Source of the DNA: Deltaproteobacteria bacterium
GTDB lineage: Bacteria > Desulfobacterota_D > UBA1144 > Nemesobacterales > JAJCZQ01
Direction: 5' to 3'
Length of the DNA: 53,109 bases
NCBI GenBank assembly: GCA_029262335.1
Contig: JAJCZQ010000029.1
Coordinates: forward strand, 1 to 53,109
Position 1 is the stretch's first letter. Every line of letters starts with the position of its first letter. The translations under genes and the position numbers were made by a program. Below are positions 7,304-15,424 of this stretch, one piece after another. The notes below the pieces were generated by a model. The model was not told where the DNA came from. It searched no databases and worked only from the letters and a program-made list of their open reading frames with translations.

Positions 7304-8329
7304 GTGTTAAATAATTACAGGACATTTTATCTGTTTTCAACGTTAATAATAGCACTACTTATAAATACTTTATTAGTAATAAATTCTATTGCAACTGAAA
7401 AAAACAATAATGTTTATCTTTATCCCGTAGAAAGTGAAGGCAGCTGGGGATATATAGACAATAAGGGTAAAACTGTTATTCCTCCTGCTTATGATGCAGC
7501 ATATAAATTTTCAGAAGGCCTTGGTCTTGTTAAAATAGATAACAGGTGGGGATATATTGACCCTAAAGGCATATTAGTAATTAAGCCTGTTTATGACGAA
7601 GCACATCAGTTTGCAAATGGCTTTGCTAAAGTAAAAATCAACGAAAAATACGGATTTATAAATCAATCAGGTGAGCTTGTGATTGAGCCTGCTTTTGAAG
7701 AAGTGATACATTTTAGTGAAGGCGTTGCCAGTTTTAAAGAGGATGACCTATGGGGTTATATTGATACATCCGGCAATAGATTAATTCCTCCGCGTTTTGA
7801 TCTTGCCCATATATTTTCAAATGGCCGTGCCCTGGTACTTTATGAAGGAAAATCAGGGTATATAAATAAAGAGGGTGAATTTGCAATAAATCCGGTATTT
7901 GATGTTGCCCAGGGTTTTTCAGAAGGGCTAGCTAAAGTTGTGTTTGAAGGCCAGGTTGCATACATAGACACTTTTGGAAATATGGTTTTAGTGCCACGCA
8001 CAGAAGATGCCAGACATTTTAGTGATAAATTTGCAGCAGTTACCCACAGGGGTAAACAGGGATTTATAAACCGTAAAGGTAAGGTGGTAATTAAGCCGAT
8101 TTTTGACAGGGCAGGTGATTTTCACGAAGGGTATGCTGCTGTAAGGCATAACGGCAAGTGGGGTTATATAAATAAAGAGGGGAAAATTTTAATCAGTCTT
8201 AACTATAAAACGGCACTTCCTTTTAACGGAGAACTTGCACTTGTGGAATTTAACGACAATACATGGGGTTATATCAACAAAGAGGGGTTAGTAGTATGGA
8301 AATCTGCTGTTTCTCAGGAACTCCCTTAA
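7304..8329 (+). CDS. Secreted WG-repeat protein
   Basis: 341 residues starting at GTG with GGAGGT 5 bases upstream; no ATG occurs before residue 200 or so, and the GTG start gives a normal signal peptide (about 1-31). The rest is an array of about eight and a half WG repeats of 34-35 residues with the pattern [KR]WGYI[DN]xxGxxVI.P.[FY]D.A..F.[ENS]G.A.V. Two copies have lost the WG (KSGYIN, QVAYID). WG repeats form solenoid or beta-propeller-like structures of unknown binding function and are frequent in surface proteins. The last 42 bp overlap the convergent DMT-exporter gene. Substrate or partner is unknown. Confidence 0.9.
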   Translation: MLNNYRTFYLFSTLIIALLINTLLVINSIATEKNNNVYLYPVESEGSWGYIDNKGKTVIPPAYDAAYKFSEGLGLVKIDNRWGYIDPKGILVIKPVYDEAHQFANGFAKVKINEKYGFINQSGELVIEPAFEEVIHFSEGVASFKEDDLWGYIDTSGNRLIPPRFDLAHIFSNGRALVLYEGKSGYINKEGEFAINPVFDVAQGFSEGLAKVVFEGQVAYIDTFGNMVLVPRTEDARHFSDKFAAVTHRGKQGFINRKGKVVIKPIFDRAGDFHEGYAAVRHNGKWGYINKEGKILISLNYKTALPFNGELALVEFNDNTWGYINKEGLVVWKSAVSQELP

Positions 8330-9223
8330 CCTGTTGCTATATTCTGAAAGATTACTGTGAAAAATAAGGGTCGAGGCAATGAGAATAAGAAGCATTCCAA
8401 GAATTGTCGAATACTCAAAAACATACTTCCATATTATAATGTCATAGGCCGCAGAAAACCCAACTTTAATAAATCCCGCTGTTGCAACAACCGGGGCTTC
8501 ACCCATAGCAAATGCTTTTGTCATGGCGAGCTGGCCTATGGTTCCAAAAAAGCCAACTCCAAGCAGCATTACAATTGTTATAAAATCAAACTGTATTCCG
8601 GGAATAATATCTTTTTTAAATATAAACAAACATACGAGGGATATTATGCAGGCGGTTCCGGAAAAATGAGCGACAATCCTTTTTGACTCAATCTCTTTTA
8701 ATATTCTAAGACATATCATAACCACTGCCCCCAGTACCGAGGCGAGGAGTGCAGCAAAGACAGCAAAATTTCTTTGTTCAAAATATGGTTTTTCAATTAG
8801 CAGCACACCTATGATACTTAGAACAATTGATATCCAGATCTTACTCCGTGTAGTTTCACCAAGGATAAATCCTGCAAGCAGAGCGACCCATATTGGCCTT
8901 GATTCTGTTACTACGGCTACATCGGATATGGGGAGTTTGGTAAGTGAATAAAAAGTGGCAAGCATTGCTACGGAACCTACTATACTTCTAAACCACAGCA
9001 GTGGATTGTTTAATATAAATGGAAATTTTCGTTCCCTGAAAAGAACAGCTGTAATAAAGACAAATGTCAGGGACATTCTAAAGAACGCAATTACTATCCA
9101 GTCAATTCTTTGTCCGAGTGCATGTGTTAATGCTCCCATTGTTGCAAAGGTAAAACCACCAAAAATCATATAAAGCACTGCTTTATTGGTGCTGTTACTT
9201 ATAACTGTTTTAGGGATTTGCAT
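8288..9223 (-). CDS. DMT-superfamily (EamA) transporter
   Basis: 311 residues made of two EamA repeats of five helices each. The first half includes GGFTFATMGALTHALG, a charged cytoplasmic loop with FRERKFP-like residues, and SDVAVVTESRPIWVALLAGFILGE, the conserved end of an EamA unit. The second half repeats this with GTIGQLAMTKAFAMGEAPVVA. Such proteins export metabolites or amino-acid-like compounds by proton antiport; the substrate is not predictable. It is the last gene of the long leftward run that begins at rpoN, 23 bp after the HAD phosphatase gene. Its 3' end overlaps the WG-repeat gene by 42 bp. Confidence 0.88.
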   Translation of the reverse strand: MQIPKTVISNSTNKAVLYMIFGGFTFATMGALTHALGQRIDWIVIAFFRMSLTFVFITAVLFRERKFPFILNNPLLWFRSIVGSVAMLATFYSLTKLPISDVAVVTESRPIWVALLAGFILGETTRSKIWISIVLSIIGVLLIEKPYFEQRNFAVFAALLASVLGAVVMICLRILKEIESKRIVAHFSGTACIISLVCLFIFKKDIIPGIQFDFITIVMLLGVGFFGTIGQLAMTKAFAMGEAPVVATAGFIKVGFSAAYDIIIWKYVFEYSTILGMLLILIASTLIFHSNLSEYSNRLREFLRNSRFPYY

Positions 9224-9246
9224 TAAGAATGTTTAATTCTGTTTAA

Positions 9247-10044
9247 TTACTTTATAAGTTGACTGAGGTCTTTTATTATATAATCCGGGTTTATCTTACT
9301 TTGTTTTAATACTTTTTTTGTAGTGAGGCCAGTAAGTGTCAGAGCTGTCGGGATTCCGTAATTAATGCCGCCCAGGATGTCTGTGTAGAGATTATCTCCG
9401 ACTAAAAGTGTTTTCTTTTTGTTTTTGAACCCGGCTGTTTCCATGGAAATCTCAAAAAGGAACTTTTCGGGTTTTCCTGTTATCAGTGCTTTTTTTTCAC
9501 TGGCAGTTTCAATCGATGCCACAAGGGCGCCTGATGCGGGAGAAAGCCCGTGTGCAGTTGGATAGAACGGGTCATGATTTGTTGCTATGAATTTGGCACC
9601 TTTTCTAATCAAAATTGTTGCGATATTGATTTCATTAAAATTAAACTGCCTGTGACCACCCATAATTACAAAATCAGTTTTATTAAAGTCTTTTCCGCTA
9701 TCAATAGTTATACCGGTTTTTTTAATCTGGCTTTTAAAGTATGTGCTTCCGATCACATATGCAGATTTGCCTGTGATATTTTTTATCCTGGTATTGAGGT
9801 AGCGGCATATACTGTCAGCAGAAGTAAGAATTTGTCTGCTTTTTGCATCTATACCCATCTTTTTAAGTTTATTTGAATATTCCAGTTTTGACCTTGCGGG
9901 ATTATTTGTAATGAATACAACTCTTTTGTTAAGGGACAGAATTGTATTAATTGCTTCAACTGATCCGGGAGTAGGTATATTATCTATATATACAACCCCG
10001 TCCAGGTCAAAGAGAAACAGTTCAAATTTCTCTAAAAATTTCAT
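9247..10044 (-). CDS. HAD-superfamily phosphatase, NagD-like (HAD-IIA)
   Basis: 265 residues. Motif I is LFDLDGVVY (D13 nucleophile, D15 acid), motif II FITNNPARS, the C2-type cap follows with VIGSTYFKSQI and NHDPFYPTAHGLSPASG, and motifs III/IV are TGKPEKFLFEI and LLVGDNLYTDILGG. This is the NagD/AraL/phosphoglycolate-phosphatase layout. Substrates in the family include nucleotides, 2-phosphoglycolate, glycerol phosphate and 4-nitrophenyl phosphate. It sits in the rpoN-PTS operon 39 bp after the small 107-residue gene. Its role there is unclear; it could be metabolite repair. Confidence 0.88.
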   Translation of the reverse strand: MKFLEKFELFLFDLDGVVYIDNIPTPGSVEAINTILSLNKRVVFITNNPARSKLEYSNKLKKMGIDAKSRQILTSADSICRYLNTRIKNITGKSAYVIGSTYFKSQIKKTGITIDSGKDFNKTDFVIMGGHRQFNFNEINIATILIRKGAKFIATNHDPFYPTAHGLSPASGALVASIETASEKKALITGKPEKFLFEISMETAGFKNKKKTLLVGDNLYTDILGGINYGIPTALTLTGLTTKKVLKQSKINPDYIIKDLSQLIK

Positions 10045-10083
10045 AAATTATAGCTCGTAATAATTAAAATGGTGTGGGCACTA

Positions 10084-10407
10084 TTAGCCCCAGATATGTT
10101 TTTGAAGTTCGTCCTGAAGTGAAGCATTGTTAGGAGATACAGATACCCTTACAACTTTATTTTCATCGTCCTGTTCCAGGAACACACCCATAAGTTCGAG
10201 TACATCACTGGCAGCTCTTTTGTAACCCTCGTAGAATTCTTCTACTTCACCTGAAGCTTTTACTGTTTTTTGATCTAAGTAAAGTGCAATAGCCGCAATG
10301 TCGTTAGAAATATCAGGATCTATTTCAAGGCTATATTCTTCAAGCGGCCCTCTGAAAATATAATTTTTCCACTGATCTACAACTTTATCGAATTCGTCTA
10401 CTCTCAT
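10084..10407 (-). CDS. Small acidic protein of unknown function in the nitrogen-PTS operon
   Basis: 107 residues, strongly acidic and mostly helical by composition, with no signal peptide, no cysteine and a single His close to the C-terminus (QKHIWG). It begins MRVDEFDKVVDQWKNYI and includes DISNDIAAIALYLDQKTV and AASDVLELMGVFLEQDD. A good GAGGTAATA ribosome site precedes the ATG. It sits directly after the EIIA gene, where many related operons carry ptsH, but it lacks the HPr active-site motif around His15, so it is not HPr. It could be a small regulator or partner of the PTS proteins; I recognise no family. Confidence 0.7.
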   Translation of the reverse strand: MRVDEFDKVVDQWKNYIFRGPLEEYSLEIDPDISNDIAAIALYLDQKTVKASGEVEEFYEGYKRAASDVLELMGVFLEQDDENKVVRVSVSPNNASLQDELQKHIWG

Positions 10408-10422
10408 TATTACCTCGTTTGT

Positions 10423-10830
10423 TTAATTATTATCCAGAAGTTTACTTGCTACTATTATATTATCTCTTCCAGCTTTTTCAGCAATCTTAATTGCGTCCTG
10501 AAGTGAAACATTTTCTTTTATTGTAGAAAGTTTTAGAAGCATGGGGAGATTTACCCCGGAAATAACTTCAATTTTATTTTCTTCTAAAAATGTAAGGCCT
10601 ACATTTGAAGGTGTTCCGCCAAACATGTCCGTAACAAGAAGTATACCTTCGCCCTGATCTACAGATTTTATAGCTTCTTCTATTACTTTAGTAAAAGTAT
10701 CAAATTCCTTATTAGGATCAAGTGTAACACCTGTCATTTTAATCACAGGCTCACCTGATAATACAAACTTAACTGCTGAAAGCAGTTCTTCTGCCAGGTT
10801 GCCGTGAGTTATTAATACTATTCCTATCAT
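10423..10830 (-). CDS. PTS EIIA component, mannose/fructose (EIIA-Man) family
   Basis: 135 residues matching a single EIIA-Man domain. The phosphorylatable H9 is in MIGIVLITHGNLAEELL. The conserved GILLVTDMFGGTPSNVGLTF follows at about 79-98, and ISGVNLPMLLKL further on. In operons with rpoN, hprK and rapZ these EIIA proteins act in signalling rather than sugar uptake, as no EIIB or EIIC is encoded nearby. Phosphate would come from HPr, which is not in the window. It is 9 bp downstream of rapZ and 15 bp before the 107-residue gene. Confidence 0.92.
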   Translation of the reverse strand: MIGIVLITHGNLAEELLSAVKFVLSGEPVIKMTGVTLDPNKEFDTFTKVIEEAIKSVDQGEGILLVTDMFGGTPSNVGLTFLEENKIEVISGVNLPMLLKLSTIKENVSLQDAIKIAEKAGRDNIIVASKLLDNN

Positions 10831-10839
10831 ATGACGATC

Positions 10840-11691
10840 CTATTTTTCAATATCCCTGTGTTTTACCATAACATTAAATTCTTTATAATTATTGGCTATT
10901 TCATTGGTTATTACAACTGACCTGTGTTTGCCCCCTGTACAACCGATTGCAAGATTCAGATAGGATTTTCCTTCTTTTTTGTACCTGGGCATTAAAAAAC
11001 TCAGTAAATCCGTGATTTTATCTATAAATATTCCTGATTCATCATTTTCCAGTACATACTCCCTGATTTTTTCGTCATTGCCGTTTAGAGCCCTCAATGA
11101 ATCAACAAAGTAGGGATTAGGTAAAAACCTTGCATCTAACACAATGTCAGCATCAAGGGGATATCCATGTTTAAATCCAAATGACATGAGGCTTAAATAG
11201 ATTGAATCACTATCCTGTTCCTTAAATACATCCTGGATATGTTTTCTAAGCTCATGAACATTATATTCCGAGGTATCAATCAGGTGGTCTGAAAATTCCC
11301 GAATATTATTTAATATTTTTCTCTCTTCATTTACACTTTCTAAAATATTACCATCTCTTGAGAGGGGGTGTATTCGCCTGGTCTCCTTAAATCTTTTAAT
11401 TAATACTTCATCCTTTGCATTCAGAAAAACGAGTTTAATATTTTTAACCTGCGTTTTTAATTCAGAAAGAAAACTGTTTATTCCTTCAAGAGTTGACGGG
11501 TCATTAATCCTGATGTCTATTACAAGTGCAATCTTATTAATCTTTAAATCAGAATTTTTACAAAGCTCAACAAAATTTGAGATTAAAAGTACCGGGAGAT
11601 TGTCAACACAGAAATATCCTATATCTTCCAGGGCTTTAATTGCTGTACTTTTTCCTGAGCCGGAAAGGCCACTTAGTATAATAATTTTCAT
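10840..11691 (-). CDS. rapZ: RapZ/YvcJ-family nucleotide-binding regulator
   Basis: 283 residues, the family length. The P-loop GLSGSGKS is at 8-15, followed by GYFCVDNLP. The C-terminal domain has VLDARFLPNPYFVDSLRALNG and GCTGGKHRSVVITNEIA, the RapZ signature. In E. coli RapZ senses glucosamine-6-phosphate and delivers GlmZ small RNA to RNase E; outside enterobacteria the role is unclear but the gene travels with hprK and PTS genes, as here (14 bp after hprK, 9 bp before EIIA). I see no GlmZ-like RNA in the window. Confidence 0.95.
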   Translation of the reverse strand: MKIIILSGLSGSGKSTAIKALEDIGYFCVDNLPVLLISNFVELCKNSDLKINKIALVIDIRINDPSTLEGINSFLSELKTQVKNIKLVFLNAKDEVLIKRFKETRRIHPLSRDGNILESVNEERKILNNIREFSDHLIDTSEYNVHELRKHIQDVFKEQDSDSIYLSLMSFGFKHGYPLDADIVLDARFLPNPYFVDSLRALNGNDEKIREYVLENDESGIFIDKITDLLSFLMPRYKKEGKSYLNLAIGCTGGKHRSVVITNEIANNYKEFNVMVKHRDIEK

Positions 11692-11705
11692 TTTAGCTGT
11701 TACTC

Positions 11706-12635
11706 TTAATTGCTGATATTAAGTATCTCGTGTGCAGAATTTATGCCGCTGTTTTTCAAAATCTGGTTTCTAACCGCAACTTCAATAATAGTGGCAATAT
11801 TTCTTCCCGGACTTACGGGTATGATAACATACGGCAGTGGTAAATCTAAAATATCATAGGATTTGGTTTCCAGTCCAAGACGTTCGTATTCGTTGTTCTG
11901 ATCCCATTGCTCAAGCTCAATAACCATCTCAATCTCCCTGCTGTCCATTACCGAGGTAGTTCCGAAAAGGTCTTTAATGTTTACAATTCCAATGCCCCTG
12001 ATTTCCATAAGGTATTTTATGTTTGCGGGGCCGGAGCCAATAAGTTTTGTATTCGATATTCTTCTGATCTCAACAATGTCGTCTGCAATAAATTTGGACC
12101 CTTTTGGTATAAGGTCCAAAGCAGATTCACTCTTACCTACGCCGCTTTTACCCAGTATTAGTACACCTAATCTGTGAATGTCCATTAAAACACCGTGAAA
12201 AGTCTCCATAGGTGCAAGTTTTTCAGCCAGTATCTCATTAATATCAGAAATCAGTTTTCCGGTGGTAACTTTGGTCATAAAGAGCGGTATTTTTGATTTC
12301 TTAAAAAAATCAATAAAATCTTTTTTAGGTTTAATACCCTTTGAAAGTATAAAACACGGAACATTCTGGGAAGTAAGTTCCTTTAGAATTCTGGATGAGT
12401 CTTTATTGTCCAGCTTATTTATGTAATTAATTTCGGTCTTTCCGAGAATCTGAATTTTACCGTGTTCCAATTCAATGTTGTTTTCAATGATTCTTAGACC
12501 TGGCTTTTGTACCCTTATGGAAGTAATTACATTTGTGAGGTTTGCAGTATTAGTAAGGCACTTTAATTCAAGCCTGTTTGAGTAGTTATCAAAAAGATGA
12601 TCGACAGTTATGGATATTTTATTCTTTTGACTCAT
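11706..12635 (-). CDS. hprK: HPr kinase/phosphorylase
   Basis: 309 residues. The N-terminal HPrK domain is followed by the catalytic part with FHGVLMDIHRLGVLI, Walker A GKSGVGKS at 162-169, ADDIVEI at 184-190, and the family signature EIRGIGIVNIKDLFG at 211-225. The enzyme phosphorylates and dephosphorylates a serine of HPr, linking PTS state to metabolism. It starts 17 bp inside the 3' end of ptsN, so translation is coupled. No ptsH or ptsI gene is visible in the window, so its substrate must be encoded elsewhere. Confidence 0.96.
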   Translation of the reverse strand: MSQKNKISITVDHLFDNYSNRLELKCLTNTANLTNVITSIRVQKPGLRIIENNIELEHGKIQILGKTEINYINKLDNKDSSRILKELTSQNVPCFILSKGIKPKKDFIDFFKKSKIPLFMTKVTTGKLISDINEILAEKLAPMETFHGVLMDIHRLGVLILGKSGVGKSESALDLIPKGSKFIADDIVEIRRISNTKLIGSGPANIKYLMEIRGIGIVNIKDLFGTTSVMDSREIEMVIELEQWDQNNEYERLGLETKSYDILDLPLPYVIIPVSPGRNIATIIEVAVRNQILKNSGINSAHEILNISN

Positions 12636-13083
12636 CTTCTTCTTTTATTAGCCCCAAAATTTCTTCTGCTGTGTCGGATTTAAGAATATTATTTCGGAAA
12701 TCACTTGTTTTAAATATATTTGATATCTTTGCAAGTGCCTGGATATGTTTATTTGAAGAATTTTCAGGTGACAGGATCATAATAAAAAGGGATGTAGGTT
12801 TATTATCAAGGGAATCAAAATCAATTCCTTTCCTGCTCCTGCCGAATGCTATAACTGAATTTGAGAGGCCGTGTAATTTGCCGTGGGGTATAGCAACACC
12901 TTCATCCATTGCTGTACTGCAAAGATTTTCTCTTTCCTGAACTGTTTCAAATGTTTTTTCAAAATTCAGGCTTGAAGTATTTGATGTAATAACTTCAGTA
13001 AGCTCCTTTAAAACCTCTTCTTTATTTTCAGCTTTCAGTTCAGGAACTATATTTTCAATTTTGAGTAATTCCGATACTTTCAT
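12619..13083 (-). CDS. ptsN: PTS EIIA-Ntr family protein
   Basis: 154 residues, a complete EIIA-Ntr/EIIA-Fru domain. The phosphorylated histidine is H67 in EGVAIPHGKLHGL. SVIAFGRSRKGIDFDSLDNKPTSLFIMILSPE is typical of the nitrogen-PTS branch. In proteobacteria PtsN relays PEP-dependent phosphorylation into control of potassium transport and sigma-54-linked processes. The gene lies between hpf (1 bp gap) and hprK (17-bp overlap), fully consistent with the rpoN cluster. No membrane PTS component is present. Confidence 0.95.
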   Translation of the reverse strand: MKVSELLKIENIVPELKAENKEEVLKELTEVITSNTSSLNFEKTFETVQERENLCSTAMDEGVAIPHGKLHGLSNSVIAFGRSRKGIDFDSLDNKPTSLFIMILSPENSSNKHIQALAKISNIFKTSDFRNNILKSDTAEEILGLIKEEDESKE

Positions 13084-13084
13084 A

Positions 13085-13621
13085 TTAAGCTACAATCAGT
13101 TTTAACTCAGAATCCTTGTTCCTGTATATCACATTCATTTCTCCATTCTCACTGTTTCTGAAAGCGATGAACTTTAATGGTGATATTTTCAGTTGTAAAT
13201 TTGCTTCTTCAACTGACATTGGTTTTAAAGGCAGTTGTTCTACTGTTATTTTTTCAGTCTTTTCTTTTGACTTTACAGATGCAGTTTTAAGTGAATTGGC
13301 TTTCAGGTGTTTTCTTTTGGAAGAAGTTCTTTTTTCCCAGTTTCTTTTGAGCTGTTTGATAATCCTGTCAACAACTTTGTCAATTGCTGCAAAGTGGTCT
13401 TCATCTACTACGGAAGCAGTGGTTTGAAAATCCCCGTCATGAACTATTATTTCTGCAATATTATTACGTTTTTCAGCTTCAAATATTAATTTTATTTCAG
13501 TCGGGTCATGATTAGTATGCATATAGCGTTCAATGCGTGGTATTTTTTTCTGTGCATATTCCCTTAGTCTTTTTGATCTGTTTCTGTCGTTCAGATGCCG
13601 TGTGGTAATATTTACTTTCAT
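13085..13621 (-). CDS. hpf: Long-form ribosome hibernation-promoting factor
   Basis: 178 residues. The N-terminal S30AE domain (about 1-100) begins MKVNITTRHLNDRN and contains TEIKLIFEAEKRNNIAEIIVH and DHFAAIDKVVDRIIKQLKRNWEKR, the rRNA-contacting helix. A Lys/Ser-rich linker of about 35 residues leads to a C-terminal dimerisation segment (about 130-178) with KPMSVEEANLQLKIS and FIAFRNSENGEMNVIYR, which marks the long form able to form 100S dimers by itself. Its ATG overlaps the rpoN stop as ATGA, so it is translated with sigma-54. Confidence 0.95.
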   Translation of the reverse strand: MKVNITTRHLNDRNRSKRLREYAQKKIPRIERYMHTNHDPTEIKLIFEAEKRNNIAEIIVHDGDFQTTASVVDEDHFAAIDKVVDRIIKQLKRNWEKRTSSKRKHLKANSLKTASVKSKEKTEKITVEQLPLKPMSVEEANLQLKISPLKFIAFRNSENGEMNVIYRNKDSELKLIVA

Positions 13622-15105
13622 TGTGCAGGGTCTCCTTTTTGCATCCTTTTAGAAGAGGACGGGATTTTTAGTATGGTTCTGTATTTTGCGACAGTTCTTC
13701 TTGCTACAATAATATTCCTGCGTTCAAGTATTTTGGAAATATCTTCGTCGGAAAATGGATTTTCAGATGATTCATTTGTAACAATATCTTTTATCATTGA
13801 TTTAACGCGTTCAAGTGATACCTGCTTGCCCGATGAAGTGGTATCAACTCCTCTGGAAAAAAGAGATTTAAGTTCAATGAGGCCGCTTGGTGTCTGCATA
13901 TATCTTTTACTTGTTATTCTGCTCACTGTTGATTCATGTACACCAACATGTTCGGCAATATCTTTAAGACGCAGTGGTTTTAAATATTCTTCACCATGTT
14001 CAAAGTAATCCTTTTGTACTTCTGTAATTTTTTCAACCACTTTTCTAATTGCACTTTCCCTTTCCTGCATGCACTTTAATATTCTTTTTGCAGACTCGAG
14101 CTTTTCCCTCACATAATGTTTAGTCTCATTTGAAAGACTTTTCTGGTTTCTTATTAAATTACGGTAGTAATTACTAATCCTGAGATTTGGTATGTTCTTA
14201 TTAAACTGAATCTGGAATTCATTTCCTACTTTATAAAGGTAAAAGTCAGTTACGGCATATTTCTCGGTATCTTTGAGAAAAAATGGCCTGCCGGGTTTTG
14301 GTTCAAGATTATGGATAATATCCTTTATCTCATTTAATTCGTCTAAATCAATTGCTAAAGATGAAGCAACATCTTTAAGGTTGTTATTACTCAGATCTTC
14401 CAGATGTTTGTTGATTACTTTCAAAAGAGGGCTGTCTTCTTTGTAGCCCATCTCAAGAGCCTGAATAGACAGGCATTCTTCAAGTGTTCTTGATGCAACA
14501 CCAATGGGGTCAAAAGAAGTCTGAATTTTCTTTAATACAGTTAAAATTGTTTCCCTTGAAAGGTTTTCAATGGACTTGCCGTCTTTGAGCATTCCATTTC
14601 CATTTTTGGAATGAAGATGATTGTTGAAATGGTTTAAAATAATCTCTTCAATTGTTGCTTCAAGGTATCCATCTTCGTTGAGATTGCCAATAATAATTCT
14701 TGCTATCTCACGGTCCTTATCTGAAAAATCAGAGAGTTCGAGCTGCCAGTTTAAATATTCAAAAAGTGATTCATGTTTAGATACCCTGCTTTCCCATGGA
14801 TTATTATCTTCCGAGTCGACAAAAAAATCAGGTGAATGTGGTAAATCATCATTATAGTTTCCTGCGTTGTTTTCAAAACCACTAAGGTCTATATCTTCAA
14901 GATTGTCATCTTCCTTTTCTTCCGGTTTTTCTTTTTCTTCAGTTTCTTCGAGTGTTGGATTCTCAACAAGCTGTTCATCCAGATATTCCCTAAGCTCAAG
15001 TGTGTTCATCTGTATAAGCTTTAGGAAAAGCTGCAATTCCTGCGTGAGAATTAACTTTTGCTGTTGAACCAGCTTTGGGGCTGTTGTTAAATTTAACTTA
15101 CTCAT
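13618..15105 (-). CDS. rpoN: RNA polymerase sigma-54 factor
   Basis: 495 residues. Region I is Gln- and Leu-rich (QQQKLILTQELQLFLKLIQMN at about 14-34), giving the enhancer-responsive part. A very acidic region II follows (about 50-100, EEKEKPEEKEDDNLEDID). The core-binding domain and HTH (LRLKDIAEHVGVHESTVSRI) lead to the RpoN box ARRTVAKYR at 468-476, which reads the -24 element. It heads a leftward operon with hpf, ptsN, hprK, rapZ and EIIA. A 319-bp intergenic region upstream holds direct repeats that could be an operator. No sigma-54 activator (AAA+ enhancer-binding protein) is in the window. Confidence 0.97.
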   Translation of the reverse strand: MSKLNLTTAPKLVQQQKLILTQELQLFLKLIQMNTLELREYLDEQLVENPTLEETEEKEKPEEKEDDNLEDIDLSGFENNAGNYNDDLPHSPDFFVDSEDNNPWESRVSKHESLFEYLNWQLELSDFSDKDREIARIIIGNLNEDGYLEATIEEIILNHFNNHLHSKNGNGMLKDGKSIENLSRETILTVLKKIQTSFDPIGVASRTLEECLSIQALEMGYKEDSPLLKVINKHLEDLSNNNLKDVASSLAIDLDELNEIKDIIHNLEPKPGRPFFLKDTEKYAVTDFYLYKVGNEFQIQFNKNIPNLRISNYYRNLIRNQKSLSNETKHYVREKLESAKRILKCMQERESAIRKVVEKITEVQKDYFEHGEEYLKPLRLKDIAEHVGVHESTVSRITSKRYMQTPSGLIELKSLFSRGVDTTSSGKQVSLERVKSMIKDIVTNESSENPFSDEDISKILERRNIIVARRTVAKYRTILKIPSSSKRMQKGDPAQ

Positions 15106-15424
15106 AGCTGTATATTTGATTTATTTAATAACTTTTATACCTCTGAATAATAATACCATTATTACTTATATTTTATAGCTTTTGTTAATATAAGATTTTA
15201 TAAATTGTCAGTAATACCGGATTAACCAGCATCGAAAAATTTTTAGCAATTAATATCGGATATTTAGCAATTTTGATTTATTCAGGGATATATCTTTGCG
15301 GGGTATTTAAATCAGCCTGTTTTAACGCAACGCGTCATAAGATTCTTCTTGATAAGAACGCTCTAACTAACGTAAAACGGAATGCAGGTCAGTATAATTT
15401 ATGAGTGTAATGACTCAATAGAAA
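15106..15424. other. 319-bp intergenic region between leuD and rpoN
   Basis: No gene is visible. On the rpoN side it is very AT-rich. In the middle two identical 10-bp repeats (TTTAGCAATT) lie 21 bp apart. On the leuD side, 15319-15378 forms nested inverted repeats: GTTTTAACG (15319-15327) against CGTAAAAC (15371-15378), and GCG plus TTCTT against AAGAACGC inside. No T-run follows, so a simple terminator is not evident. Confidence 0.6.
15242..15272. repeat. Direct repeat TTTAGCAATT x2, 21 bp apart
   Basis: TTTAGCAATT occurs at 15242-15251 and again at 15263-15272, so the copies start exactly 21 bp, two helical turns, apart. They sit about 140-165 bp upstream of the rpoN start codon. Same-face spacing suits a regulator binding as a dimer, but AT-rich chance repeats cannot be excluded. 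Confidence 0.4.

Noticed and set aside
7904-8010. Frameshift or decay in the WG-repeat gene where two repeats lose WG
   Set aside because: The frame stays open and the repeat period is kept; degenerate WG units are common in this family.
10084-10407. The 107-residue protein as HPr
   Set aside because: HPr needs a His near position 15 in a short conserved motif and a regulatory Ser; this protein has a single His at the C-terminal end.
15311-15390. Integron attC-like recombination site
   Set aside because: The inverted repeats lack the RYYYAAC/GTTRRRY core pair, and no integrase or cassette is nearby.
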